Notes under the pieces: model-generated
Told to the model about the DNA's origin: nothing
The model's input: only the letters and a program-made list of their open reading frames with translations
Databases searched by the model: none
Assembly: GCF_027942865.1 (NCBI RefSeq)
Contig: NC_134522.1
Span: forward strand, 6,912,849 to 6,976,848
Length of the DNA stretch: 64,000 bases
Source of the DNA: Odontesthes bonariensis
Lineage: Eukaryota > Chordata > Actinopteri > Atheriniformes > Atherinopsidae
Reading direction: 5' to 3'
Position numbers and translations under genes: made by a program
In this document: piece by piece, positions 33,101 to 46,641 of the stretch
Layout of the letters: every line of letters begins with the position of its first letter
Numbering within the stretch: position 1 is the stretch's first letter

Positions 33101-35499
33101 ACCTTATTCATCCTCTACTTCTTTCCTTTTCTTCTTCACCTTATTCATCCTCTACTTCTTTCCTTTTCTTCACCTTATTCATCCTCTACTTCTTTCCTTT
33201 TCTTCACCTTATTCATCCTCTACTTCTTTCCTTTTCTTCTTCACCTTATTCATCCTCTACTTCTTTCCTTTTCTTCTTCACCTTATTCATCCTCTACTTC
33301 TTTCCTTTTCTTCACCTTATTCATCCTCTACTTCTTTCCTTTTCTTCGCCTTACTCATCCTCTACTTCTTTCCTTTTCTTCTTCACCTTATTCATCCTCT
33401 ACTTCTTTCCTTTTCTTCTTCGCCTTATTCATCCTCTACTTCTTTCCTTTTCTTCTTCACCTTATTCATCCTCTACTTCTTTCCTTTTCTTCACCTTATT
33501 CATCCTCTACTTCTTTCCTTTTCTTCACCTTATTCATCCTCTACTTCTTTCCTTTTCTTCTTCACCTTATTCATCCTCTACTTCTTTCCTTTTCTTCGCC
33601 TTACTCATCCTCTACTTCTTTCCTTTTCTTCTTCACCTTATTCATCCTCTACTTCTTTCCTTTTCTTCGCCTTATTCATCCTCTACTTCTTTCCTTTTCT
33701 TCGCCTTATTCATCCTCTACTTCTTTCCTTTTCTTCACCTTATTCATCCTCTACTTCTTTCCTTTTCTTCACCTTATTCATCCTCTACTTCTTTCCTTTT
33801 CTTCTTCACCTTATTCATCCTCTACTTCTTTCCTTTTCTTCTTCACCTTATTCATCCTCTACTTCTTTCCTTTTCTTCACCTTATTCATCCTCTACTTCT
33901 TTCCTTTTCTTCGCCTTACTCATCCTCTACTTCTTTCCTTTTCTTCTTCACCTTATTCATCCTCTACTTCTTTCCTTTTCTTCTTCGCCTTATTCATCCT
34001 CTACTTCTTTCCTTTTCTTCTTCACCTTATTCATCCTCTACTTCTTTCCTTTTCTTCACCTTATTCATCCTCTACTTCTTTCCTTTTCTTCACCTTATTC
34101 ATCCTCTACTTCTTTCCTTTTCTTCTTCACCTTATTCATCCTCTACTTCTTTCCTTTTCTTCGCCTTACTCATCCTCTACTTCTTTCCTTTTCTTCTTCA
34201 CCTTATTCATCCTCTACTTCTTTCCTTTTCTTCGCCTTATTCATCCTCTACTTCTTTCCTTTTCTTCACCTTATTCATCCTCTACTTCTTTCCTTTTCTT
34301 CGCCTTATTCATCCTCTACTTCTTTCCTTTTGTTTCTCGTCATCTTTCATTATTTCTTTTTTTCTTGCCTTCGCTCACATCTTCCTCTTCATCTTCCTCA
34401 CCTCGTTTTTTTCCTCTTTGGCATCTTCGTCTTGTTTCTTCCTCTCCTTCTCATCCTTTCTTCTCTCATTTCCACTCCTCTCTCCATTTTATCTTACAAC
34501 TCTTTATCTAAACCTCTCCTACTCTTCTTCTTTCATCCTTTTTTGTCTTCTCTCCTCTTCTATTTTCTTTTAAACTCCTTCCTCTCCTCTCCATCCCTCC
34601 TCTCTTCACGCTCACACTTCCCCTTTCTTTTACCTCTTTCCTTACTCTTTCTTTCTTCATCCCTCTACTCATCATCCCTTCTTCTTTTCTCTCAACCTAA
34701 ACTCTTTTCCCTGATCCCTATCCTATCTTTTATCCATCCCTCCTTTCCTCTAATCTTGCTTCCTTCTTCTCTCCTTTCCTCTCCTCCCTCCTTTATTTTC
34801 TCCATTTTTATCGATTTTATCCTCCAACTCCTCTTCATCTGAATCTCTCCTACTCTTCTTTTCTTTTCTTTTTGTCTTTCATCTCTTCCTGCTGTCCTCC
34901 CCTCATTTTGTCAACTCTTTCCTTACCCTTTCTTTCTCCTTCTTCATCCCTTCTTCTTTTCTCTCATCCTAAACTCTCCTTTTCCCTGATTCCTATCCTT
35001 TCTTTTCACCATCCCTCCTTTACTCTGATCTTGCTTCCTTCTCTCTTCTCATATTGTCAGTATTTCTGTTCCTGTTTCTTCTTCTCCTTCTTATCTCCTT
35101 TCCTTCTCTCCTCAGACTCCTCTTCATCTGAATCTCTCCTACTCTTCTTTTATCTTTTCTTTTTGTCTTTCATCTCTCCTGCTGTCCTCCCCTCCTTTTG
35201 TCAACTCTTTCCTTACTCCTTCTTTATCTTTTTGCCCTTTTCTCCCCTTCTGTTTCCTCCTTTTTCATCCCTCTACTCATCATCCCTGCTTCTCTTCTCC
35301 ACCCGTGGTGTTGAACACATTTTGAAAGTAACCGTCTCCTCCTCTCGCCAGCACGGCTCATGACGTGTGGAACAGTCTGGGCGAGGTGCTGCAGGCTCAG
35401 GGAAACGCCGCCGCCGCCACCGAGTGTTTCCTCACCGCCTTGGAGCTGGAGGCCAGCAGCCCCATCTTGCCCTTCACGATCATCCCCCGAGCGCTATAA
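6198..35499 (+). CDS. ttc7b: Tetratricopeptide repeat protein 7B (TTC7B), 21 coding exons
   Basis: TTC7 proteins form a complex with EFR3 and FAM126 that brings PI4KA to the plasma membrane for PI4P synthesis. Coding exons: 6198-6318, 8585-8739, 8820-8895, 9483-9575, 9865-10028, 11082-11203, 12537-12615, 13284-13459, 13614-13677, 14337-14474, 14592-14780, 14903-15020, 15416-15473, 15695-15767, 15922-16082, 16180-16296, 16853-16950, 22652-22792, 26954-27156, 28214-28287, 35352-35499. They total 2568 nt (855 aa), close to human TTC7B (843 aa). Landmarks include [14 protein letters not shown] at the N-terminus, [17 protein letters not shown] (exon 5), the TPR-rich C-terminal half with [13 protein letters not shown] (exon 11), and [11 protein letters not shown] near the C-terminus (exon 21). 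No frameshift or missing exon was seen. Introns 3, 9, 17, 18 and 20 carry large repeats. Exon 1 has ...AspLysIlePro where TTC7A would differ, and linkage to calm1 and nrde2 supports the B paralogue. Confidence 0.96.
8150..8435 (+). mobile_element. Tc1-like transposase fragment in ttc7b intron 1
   Basis: A plus-strand frame (8216-8434) translates to a segment resembling the N-terminal helix-turn-helix half of Tc1/mariner transposases: [18 protein letters not shown], then [20 protein letters not shown] and [14 protein letters not shown]. The frame ends at 8434 before any DDE catalytic domain. No terminal inverted repeats were found, so this is a truncated relic about 150 bp before ttc7b exon 2. 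Confidence 0.8.
8941..9431. mobile_element. TTAA-flanked inverted-repeat MITE in ttc7b intron 3
   Basis: A 491-bp element bounded by TTAA at 8941-8944 and 9428-9431. The ends AAGGAGAATTCCGGCTATTT and its reverse complement extend into arms of about 88 bp with about two mismatches. TTAA target duplication is characteristic of piggyBac-superfamily insertion. There is no transposase frame. It starts 45 bp after the exon 3 donor and ends 51 bp before the exon 4 acceptor, so almost the whole intron is this element. Confidence 0.88.
10029..11081. other. ttc7b intron 5 with possible LINE/SINE tail
   Basis: Non-coding intron. The stretch around 10385-10442 (AAGAGCTTTGAGATCACATT, followed by a region ending in GCTGAATTGAATCT) resembles the 3' tails of teleost L2-type retroposons. 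Nothing else was recognised. Confidence 0.35.
11204..12536. other. ttc7b intron 6, no recognised content
   Basis: Unique-looking non-coding DNA between exons 6 and 7, apart from a short G run near 11950. No repeat, RNA gene or exon candidate was recognised. Confidence 0.4.
13723..14297. mobile_element. hAT-like MITE in ttc7b intron 9
   Basis: The ends are 12-bp inverted repeats, CAGGGTGCTTGC at 13723 and GCAAGCACCCTG ending at 14297. CAGGG-type termini are typical of hAT elements. The interior is non-coding and contains several near-repeats of the motif AAGTCTTGAATTTTG and its variants. An 8-bp target duplication cannot be assigned because both flanks are T-rich. Confidence 0.65.
16385..16745. 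repeat. AT-rich low-complexity tract in ttc7b intron 16
   Basis: A long run of A/T-rich sequence with ATATAT around 16606-16625 and an AATA/ATA microsatellite around 16660-16695. The open frame across it (Asn/Lys/Tyr-rich) is composition-driven and is not a gene. Confidence 0.7.
17005..18904 (+). mobile_element. Degenerate Tc1-like transposon with duplicated HTH region
   Basis: The element is bounded by TACACCCTCT at 17005 and AGAGGGTGTA ending at 18904, with TA at each end as expected for Tc1/mariner. The 5' part encodes a Tc1 helix-turn-helix segment ([20 protein letters not shown] then [13 protein letters not shown], 17299-17515). A second copy of the same region occurs at 18033-18230, and the transposase C-terminus ([18 protein letters not shown] and [12 protein letters not shown]) lies at 18480-18698. 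About 450 bp of unrelated sequence (about 17580-18030) separates the two HTH copies. The central DDE part is missing, so the element is dead. Confidence 0.85.
18905..22651. other. Remainder of ttc7b intron 17
   Basis: Mostly unique-looking non-coding DNA. A C/T-rich stretch with CTCC/TCCTCC runs lies at about 19005-19190. No further transposon ends, RNA gene or exon was recognised up to the acceptor at 22651. Confidence 0.4.
23161..23282 (-). pseudogene. U2 snRNA retropseudogene, 5'-truncated
   Basis: The reverse complement reads as the 3' two-thirds of vertebrate U2 snRNA. It includes the ATACGTCCCC stem region, the Sm-site region TAGATTTTTGGAACAGGG, the stem AATAGGGGCTTGCTCC, and the 3' stem-loop ending CTCCAGGAACGGTGCA. 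The first part of U2, with the branch-point recognition sequence, is absent. After the 3' end (23131-23160 on the plus strand) comes an A-rich tail on the minus strand. A perfect 16-bp direct repeat CCCCAACGCCAGGCCT flanks the insert (23115-23130 and 23283-23298). Truncation, A-rich tail and long target duplication indicate LINE-mediated retroposition. It cannot be a functional U2 gene. Confidence 0.9.
24263..24630. repeat. GC-rich direct and inverted repeat block
   Basis: An approximately 85-bp segment beginning GTCTGGATGACGGCCGCCTC occurs twice in direct orientation (from about 24270 and about 24549). Between the copies lies a perfect 48-bp inverted repeat (24347-24394 and 24454-24501) containing GCCGAGAGATCACGGCACCG. 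The Pro/Arg-rich frames on both strands here follow from composition and repetition, not from a gene. Confidence 0.85.
25686..26611. mobile_element. TTAA-flanked near-perfect palindromic (foldback) element
   Basis: A 926-bp element in ttc7b intron 18, with TTAA at 25686-25689 and 26608-26611. The left arm (25686 to about 26064) and right arm (about 26232-26611) are inverted copies over about 379 bp with only a handful of differences, separated by a unique spacer of about 167 bp. The same open frame (beginning [20 protein letters not shown]) therefore appears on both strands; it has no known relative and is probably not a gene. Such arms can form a long hairpin in DNA or RNA. Confidence 0.9.
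27157..28213. other. ttc7b intron 19, no recognised gene
   Basis: Non-coding, with a T/A-rich low-complexity section at about 27455-27610. No mobile element termini were recognised. Confidence 0.4.
28307..34330 (+). repeat. Giant pyrimidine-rich minisatellite (34/37-bp units) in ttc7b intron 20
   Basis: About 6 kb of head-to-tail copies of a 34-bp unit with core TTATTCATCCTCTACTTC, or a 37-bp variant with one extra TTC. Span divided by unit length gives about 170 copies. Units also vary by A or G just before the CC that precedes the core (TTCACC or TTCGCC). Truncated units occur near 28814 and 31003. The array begins about 20 nt after the exon 20 donor. Reading the array, I found no AG or GT dinucleotide on the sense strand. 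Both unit lengths are 1 modulo 3, so the frame rotates and no stop appears in any forward frame. The resulting frames of over 2,100 codons (28139-34573 and 28288-34842) are artefacts. Confidence 0.97.
34331..35340 (+). repeat. Degenerate polypyrimidine tract after the minisatellite
   Basis: C/T-rich DNA without the regular unit, full of TCTCC, CTTTC and TCATC words, running almost to the exon 21 acceptor (CTCTCGCCAG, ending 35351). Parts recur with small changes: for example, a section around 34850-35040 resembles one around 35130-35290. It is probably an older, decayed pyrimidine expansion. The long frame across it (34872-35363) is not a gene. Confidence 0.8.
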
Positions 35500-37690
35500 A
35501 CGCAGCGAAACCCTCAGCACTGTAGCACAAATAATGGACCTGAGAGCTGCACCATGCAAACACACGCATTACTGTAAATAATGCAATACCAGTACTCCCC
35601 TCTACCCTTCCCACAATGCCTTGCTGCGGCTGCGTGCGTGAGGTCATGAGTCTGTGTGCCGATACATTTGTCGTGTGCCTGTTTGCATCCGTGCATGCGC
35701 ACCCACCTCCATGTTTGCGTGCCAACTTGTGTCTGGTTGTTGGTGTAAATACGACTCAGAATTTTGTTTACATATTTAGTCCAAACACGTTAAAGATAGA
35801 AAAAGGTTTCCTTTTATGAGCCAAACGTCTCGGTTACTCGAACACAAACACGCACGCTCACTTGTTGCTGTTAAGATGGAGCAGATGTCTGTTACGTGCC
35901 CGCCGGCGGAGAATCCACCGGAGCGGCGACGGACTCGATCGACGGATCACCGAAGAATCAATCGGACAGTTGATGCCAAATCATTGGGTGCGTTCACACA
36001 GAAAATGAGCGCTGGCGTGTGAGGAAAGGCGGCGTTTTGATGTGAAGCGCGTTTACTCTCACGTGTGCAGTTTAACAGTTAAGTTACTGATGACCTCATT
36101 TGTTGTTTTTCACCTGAAAAAGGAGAAATCTGTTGCTGAAATCTGATTTTCTGTGTGAACGCGCCCACGGTGATCCTGTTTATTTGTATCCCGTCACAGC
36201 CAGATTGATAGTTATTTTTTATTTGATTATAAATACAAAGAATTATTGCTGTATATTTGTTCGTTCCTTGTGTATTATTGTTATTATTTTAGAGAGTAAA
36301 TTATACTTCTATTTTCCAGAGATGAGTCATTTTTTGCTGTAAACGAATGACTGAAATTAGAACAATGACGACCAAGATAATAAAAGTGGCTAAAAAAAGA
36401 AGAATTTTCTTTATTTATTATGTCAAACATGCTCCTATGTGGAAGGCTTTCGGTAAAGCTCGGTGTGGTGTTCCCCCTGGCTGTGACCTCGGGGCCAGCG
36501 GTGTGCGTTACCGTCTCGGGTTGTGTTGGAGGGCGGCGCCGCTGACACGATTGGTCCACACCGAGGTCTCTAGCGGACTCTCGGGTGTCACCAACCATTA
36601 ATCTCCATTTGTTTCTGAGGATTCATCTCTAACCAGTTTAAGAGTATTGTTGCTGATGCAAAGCATTTATGATTTTACTTAAAATAACTCGCTTTATTAC
36701 ACCTGTTCAGTTGTTAAACACAAATAACTAATCAGCCAATCACATGGCAGCAATGTGGTGCGTTCAGGCGTCCAGACTGAGCATCAGAAAGTATATTATT
36801 AAACTAAGCATCGTTTAAACTGCACAGCCTTTTCCATCCCGTCCACTATGGGTTACTGGTCCAGTTACCTCAAACACTTTGCACATTTATCTACATTTCC
36901 TGATTAAAAACCTGCCTCCACTTCAGTGTTTTGACACTTGACTGAAAAACTGGTTCAGACTGAGAAACATTAAGCTTTTTTTTCCCCATCTGTTGCCAAA
37001 TGGCTTGTTTTTTAGTTCTGAATGTTTGTTGCCCAAATAAATCGGAGTAAAAAAAATAAATTTCTTTTAGTTGGTTCGTCCTGAGGACTCGAAGACAAAT
37101 ACTGAATATTCAGCCCATAAAAATAAGTGAGAGAAACCCAAAACTGGAGAAGTTTAGTTACTGTGTGATGACTCAAACGCCTCCAACACTTATCATCCTG
37201 ATTCTTTTAAAACAACAACAATCTGAGATGTTACAGAAGTGTAAATTAAACCCAAAACAGCTGATTATTTGGCTTTTCCTGCTATCATTTACAGACATTT
37301 TTGGCCATCTGGAGAAGTCCTTCTGTGGATTATTTGTAGTTTTGAGAGACATCTATCTTAAACTGTTCCAATTTTTCCTTTTACTCATGTTATATTGATC
37401 TAAAAAAATAAAAACAAAATACTGTAGATTTGTATATAGCAAATGTTTATTCACTATTTTTATTTATTTGCTTGTTTTTACTTGAATTGTTTTCATATCT
37501 TTTAGTGTATGCTGCTGCAGCAAAACAATTTCCCAAATTGGGATGAATAAAGTATTTATCCATCTATCTAAATCCATAGATCTGCAGTAATTTTGTTAAA
37601 AGTTGGACCACAGGTTCGATCCTGTGTGTCGGGTGGGCTCCTCCTCGCTCTGAATGAGTCAAACATGCGCACACACACACTCAGCGTCTT
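35500..37690 (+). other. ttc7b 3' UTR and convergent ttc7b-calm1 intergenic region
   Basis: Sequence between the ttc7b stop (35497-35499) and the probable 3' end of calm1. AATAAA-type signals on the plus strand occur at about 36377 and 37036; either could end the ttc7b transcript. A short GATGAATAAAGTATTTATCC tail near 37542-37561 resembles the 3' ends of teleost LINE/SINE elements. No other gene was seen. Confidence 0.5.
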
Positions 37691-38778
37691 AGTTCATGGT
37701 ATTTTATTGGAAAAACAAAAATGTAAAGACTAGCATGTACAACTTGGAATGCAGATCAACTGAAGGGAACGACTGGGCCGGGCTTTGCCGCGCGCACGCA
37801 CACAGACAGACACACACGGGCAAACTCGCACACAAACACGATAGAAATGCTGTAAAGCGCCGACCCCGTCCCCGCTAAACTGAAACTCACACCTTCGTAC
37901 GGTTATACACGCACAGCCTTTGAGGCAATACGCTGCACCCGACCCAAATTTTTTATTTTTAACCATTTTAGAAACCTCCGCAAACGAATACTTGATCTGG
38001 TAGAAGTGTTGGTTAAGTCATACTGATATTGCCTCAGAAACTGTACTTATATGGGATCAACTTTAAAACCCAAACGGGCTCAAGTCTACGCCCCGCCCAG
38101 GCTTCACCCTCCAGAAGAAAAAAAAAGGAAACACACAGAGGATAGTGAGTAAACTGACATGCCAAAACACAAAGTCTAAAATGAGTTCTTGTTTATTACG
38201 TTTTTAGCTCTTTTTTTTTGTTTGTTTTTTTTCTTAAAAATATCCATCGTCGCTGACCTCGTTCAGGAGGACAAACGCACCCGCTGGTTTACCCCCTCCC
38301 TCCTCTGTGGGCCTCAGGCCAACCTGCCGCTGGGCTCTATGCAGTGACCCATGTAACGCTGCATGCATGAAGAACAGGAACGAAAAGAAGGTGAAGAAGA
38401 AGAAAGGCGACTGGCCGGCCCAAATAACCATCGTGACATCAGGCGGGTGGAACCAGGAAGCAGAGGAGCAGCGGCCGAACCAGCCAGCTGCTCACAGGCT
38501 GCTTGTCTAACGAGTTTAGATCTGATTGGGCAGCTCAGCGCTGGAGTGGGGGAGGGAGGGGGGTACAAGCCAGAACATGCAGATTAATTTAGGTTTGTTT
38601 CTTCTTCTGTGTTTTTTTTTTTTGTCTTTTTTTAAGCTCGTTTATAATGGACAGATTTTCAGTTTTCCAACATTCAGTTTAAATCGTCTATACAGAACAG
38701 AATGATTAAATGTAGATTTTTGCAATAAGAGGTAAGTGAAACGTCTGACTGATTCTTCTTCTTTAGTGCGAGCCCCGT
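37691..38778 (-). other. calm1: calm1 3' UTR
   Basis: About 1.1 kb downstream of the calmodulin stop on the minus strand. The reverse complement of 37700-37709 (CCAATAAAAT) provides a good polyadenylation signal, giving a 3' UTR of about 1.1 kb; long 3' UTRs are usual for vertebrate calmodulin genes. The open frames inside have no coding resemblance. Confidence 0.6.
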
Positions 38779-44150
<5,372 letters not shown>

Positions 44151-44390
44151 ATCTGTATGAGACGGAACTGCTGGTCTACTAGTGCTACAGGAGAGAGGAA
44201 ATGGACGGTCGCCACTGAGCAAGGCTGGCTGGAAGGAGAACCACCTCTATACAGCTCCTTGTATTCCTCCGCACTGTGGGGAAATTCACTCTGATTTTAT
44301 CGCGCCCTGCTCGTCTTCGCACATGTGCGCATGCGCACACCTCACATATCTGGGCGACGGTGGAAATGCGCCTTTAAAGTTCTCGGATGG
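44151..44390 (-). promoter_or_regulatory. calm1: calm1 5' UTR and promoter region
   Basis: Immediately upstream of the calm1 start on the minus strand. The segment contains GC-rich words and the alternating GTGCGCATGCGCACAT region (NRF1-like GCGCATGCGC core, about 44325-44340). NRF1-type palindromes are common in CpG-type promoters. No TATA box was identified. Confidence 0.5.
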
Positions 44391-44399
44391 GCTTTGATT

Positions 44400-44692
44400 A
44401 AATATTGTGATTTTGATTGATTAAATATAATACATTTTTTATAAAAGTTTAATAAATTAATTGATAAATTTAATAAATTAAATTGTTTATTTTTATTTGT
44501 TTATTTTGCCATTTAGTCATTTATTATTATTTAGTTAGTAGTAGTAATATTATTATTGTTGTTTTATTGTTGTTAATTCAATCATTGTAAATATTTTTTT
44601 TTAAATGTTGAGCTACTTGACGAATTTGAATTTCCCCCATTAGGGGATAAATAAAGTATTTTTCTATTTCTATTCTATTCTATTCTAAAATG
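44400..44692 (+). repeat. AT-rich retroposon tail with TTCTA microsatellite
   Basis: An AT-rich section ending TTCCCCCATTAGGGGATAAA and then TATTTTTC plus TTCTA/TATTC repeats. This resembles the 3' end of teleost LINE/SINE families that finish in short tandem repeats. Only the 3' end can be identified. Confidence 0.55.
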
Positions 44693-44699
44693 TTCTCCG

Positions 44700-46641
44700 A
44701 TCAAGAAACATACCAAAGTTGAAACAAAAGGTTTTTTATGGGGTTTTTTTTTTTGCTATAACAGGACAAATTTCCCCCATTCACGTTGAACTTGTGAACA
44801 GTAAAGGCTTTTTTCTTTATTTATGAAGATTATTTTTACTGCGATATACCATCCAAGTTACTCCTGGTGGGTAGGAAAAGGTTTTTGGTGCCATTCAGCC
44901 ATGAAATATTACCATAGATGCCCAGTTTTTCCTTATTATATATTCATGAGCACAAAACTTATGTATGTTATTCAGAGATCTCAACAATCTACACTCAATT
45001 GTGGGCAAAGTAGGTCTTATTTTGAATTAGAGGCCTGTTTTAGAAATATATTGTGTCTTTACCTCGTGTTATCTCACACTGGAATTAATTTATTGAATGA
45101 TATCACTTGGAAGAAACTCTGACTTTTACCCAATCAATCTCATACTAAAAGGTTTCTCATAAAGCCAATATAATGTTTTTATTCTGAACTTTTATGGCTG
45201 TGATTACATCCGTTGGAATCTATTTTTCCACTAATATGAAATATGTTATATTGAAATATCTCTGTGTTTGTGGTTTAAAGATTCAGAAAAATGCAAAAGT
45301 ATCACAAATGTAACCAGAAATTAAGCACATACATTGGGAAATTGCTTATTTTATGCTGATTGGAGTGTTGTGCATGAAATATGCAGAAATTATATTTTCA
45401 TCCTATATTTTCATCTTTATTGAATGATTTCTAACATATCCCCTTTCATTAATGTGTCTTACCTCTTGATTCAAAATTATAAGCAATGTTTTTGTAATTA
45501 AATCCTGCTTCACACCCGACAACTTGTATAATTTGCTATTTTGAGCATTTACTTCTAAAACAAAACCTCTACTTTCAAAGACCAAACATAATGTATTAGA
45601 AGATTATTGTTACAGATATCTTATCTTGTCATAAAAAAATAATAAAAACCCGTATTTAACAGCTGTTTCGTCCCATACTACATCTGCTTTTCCCTGGAAA
45701 ACCGCCACTTTGGGAACGTGACTACAGGAAGAGTGACGGACTATTTTGTGTTACACCTAGTTTTATTAAGGCGGAAGGATACGCTCGAAAAGTCGCAACT
45801 GACAGCTCTATGAAGGCTGCGGCTTTGCTTTTAAAAGACGGGTTTTGATTGGACAGGACAGACCTGCAATGTTCCAAAAATGTAAAGCGGCCTATGATTG
45901 GCTGTGTTGGATCTGCAATGCGTCAAACCACAGCGCGGCAAAAAGGGCAGAGGGAGCGTCTCTTCCGCTTCAGCGTTTTATGGGAGTAGAAAAACGGCAG
46001 GTGATAAGTTCCAGGTAGTCTACAGGTGTGTCGTTAAAATAGAGTACCGAAGCACAGACTGACAGTATGAAAAATACTTTAATTATTTCTAAAAATGAAG
46101 ATAAAATTCTTAAATTTAGAAAACCACTAAATATAGTTCCCTTCTGGGACTTTTTTTGTGTGTGTGTGTGAAGCTGGTAACTTTAAATAATTGAAAAATA
46201 GGGGAGAAAAAGAAAAGATGATACCAAATAAAGTACTTTTATGTAAATAAAAATGTAAAATTAATGTGCAGGGAACATCATTAATAAAGTTTTTGCACCT
46301 CATCAGTTGAAATTAACTTCTTCCTTTAGACTCTTGTTATAATATGAACAACTTCTGGTTATTTAAAGTTGTTATTTAACCGGAGATAGGCCTATATCAG
46401 GTCTGAACACAAGCTTGTGCAAATAAACAAACCTCTAGCACACAAAATATAAAGGATTCTCATATTTATTGACAAAATAAGGAGCTAAAACACAGCTATT
46501 AAAATATTTTGGAACATTATGTACAAAGGATGCTTTGTCGTTCATCTAGAAATCAATCCAACTTCAGAGTTCAACCCTGAAGCTTTGTATGTGTCAAACA
46601 AGTATGCCATTGCAAGTACAGTTCTCTAATGAGGTGTTCTC
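44700..46641. other. Intergenic region between calm1 and nrde2
   Basis: Contains the nrde2 3' UTR (adjoining 46641) and the upstream flank of calm1. Mostly AT-rich. A more GC-rich section at about 45690-46020 carries two CCAAT motifs on the minus strand (see the separate entry). No protein-coding exon was recognised. Confidence 0.4.
45780..45970 (-). promoter_or_regulatory. Orphan promoter-like segment (two CCAAT boxes, TATA-like motif)
   Basis: Read on the minus strand, AGCCAATCATAG (about 45891-45902) and TGTCCAATCAAAAC (about 45844-45857) are followed within about 25 bp by a TTTTAAAAG TATA-like motif. The spacing resembles a compact polymerase II promoter, but no open frame or RNA gene was recognised downstream. 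It could be a distal calm1 element or chance. Confidence 0.25.

Noticed and set aside
28307-34330. CRISPR-like regular repeat
   Set aside because: Units are directly adjacent without unique spacers and lie in an intron of a vertebrate gene.
28139-34842. Two plus-strand open frames of about 2,150-2,180 codons
   Set aside because: They are the translation of a rotating-frame minisatellite inside an intron, with a real donor at 28288 and acceptor at 35351; not genes.
34872-35363. 163-aa Ser/Leu/Phe-rich frame before ttc7b exon 21
   Set aside because: Composition-driven frame in a polypyrimidine tract that runs into the real acceptor at 35351.
37605-37640. tRNA-like B-box (GGTTCGATCCTG) near the calm1 3' end
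   Set aside because: No A-box or cloverleaf could be built around it; likely chance or a SINE scrap.
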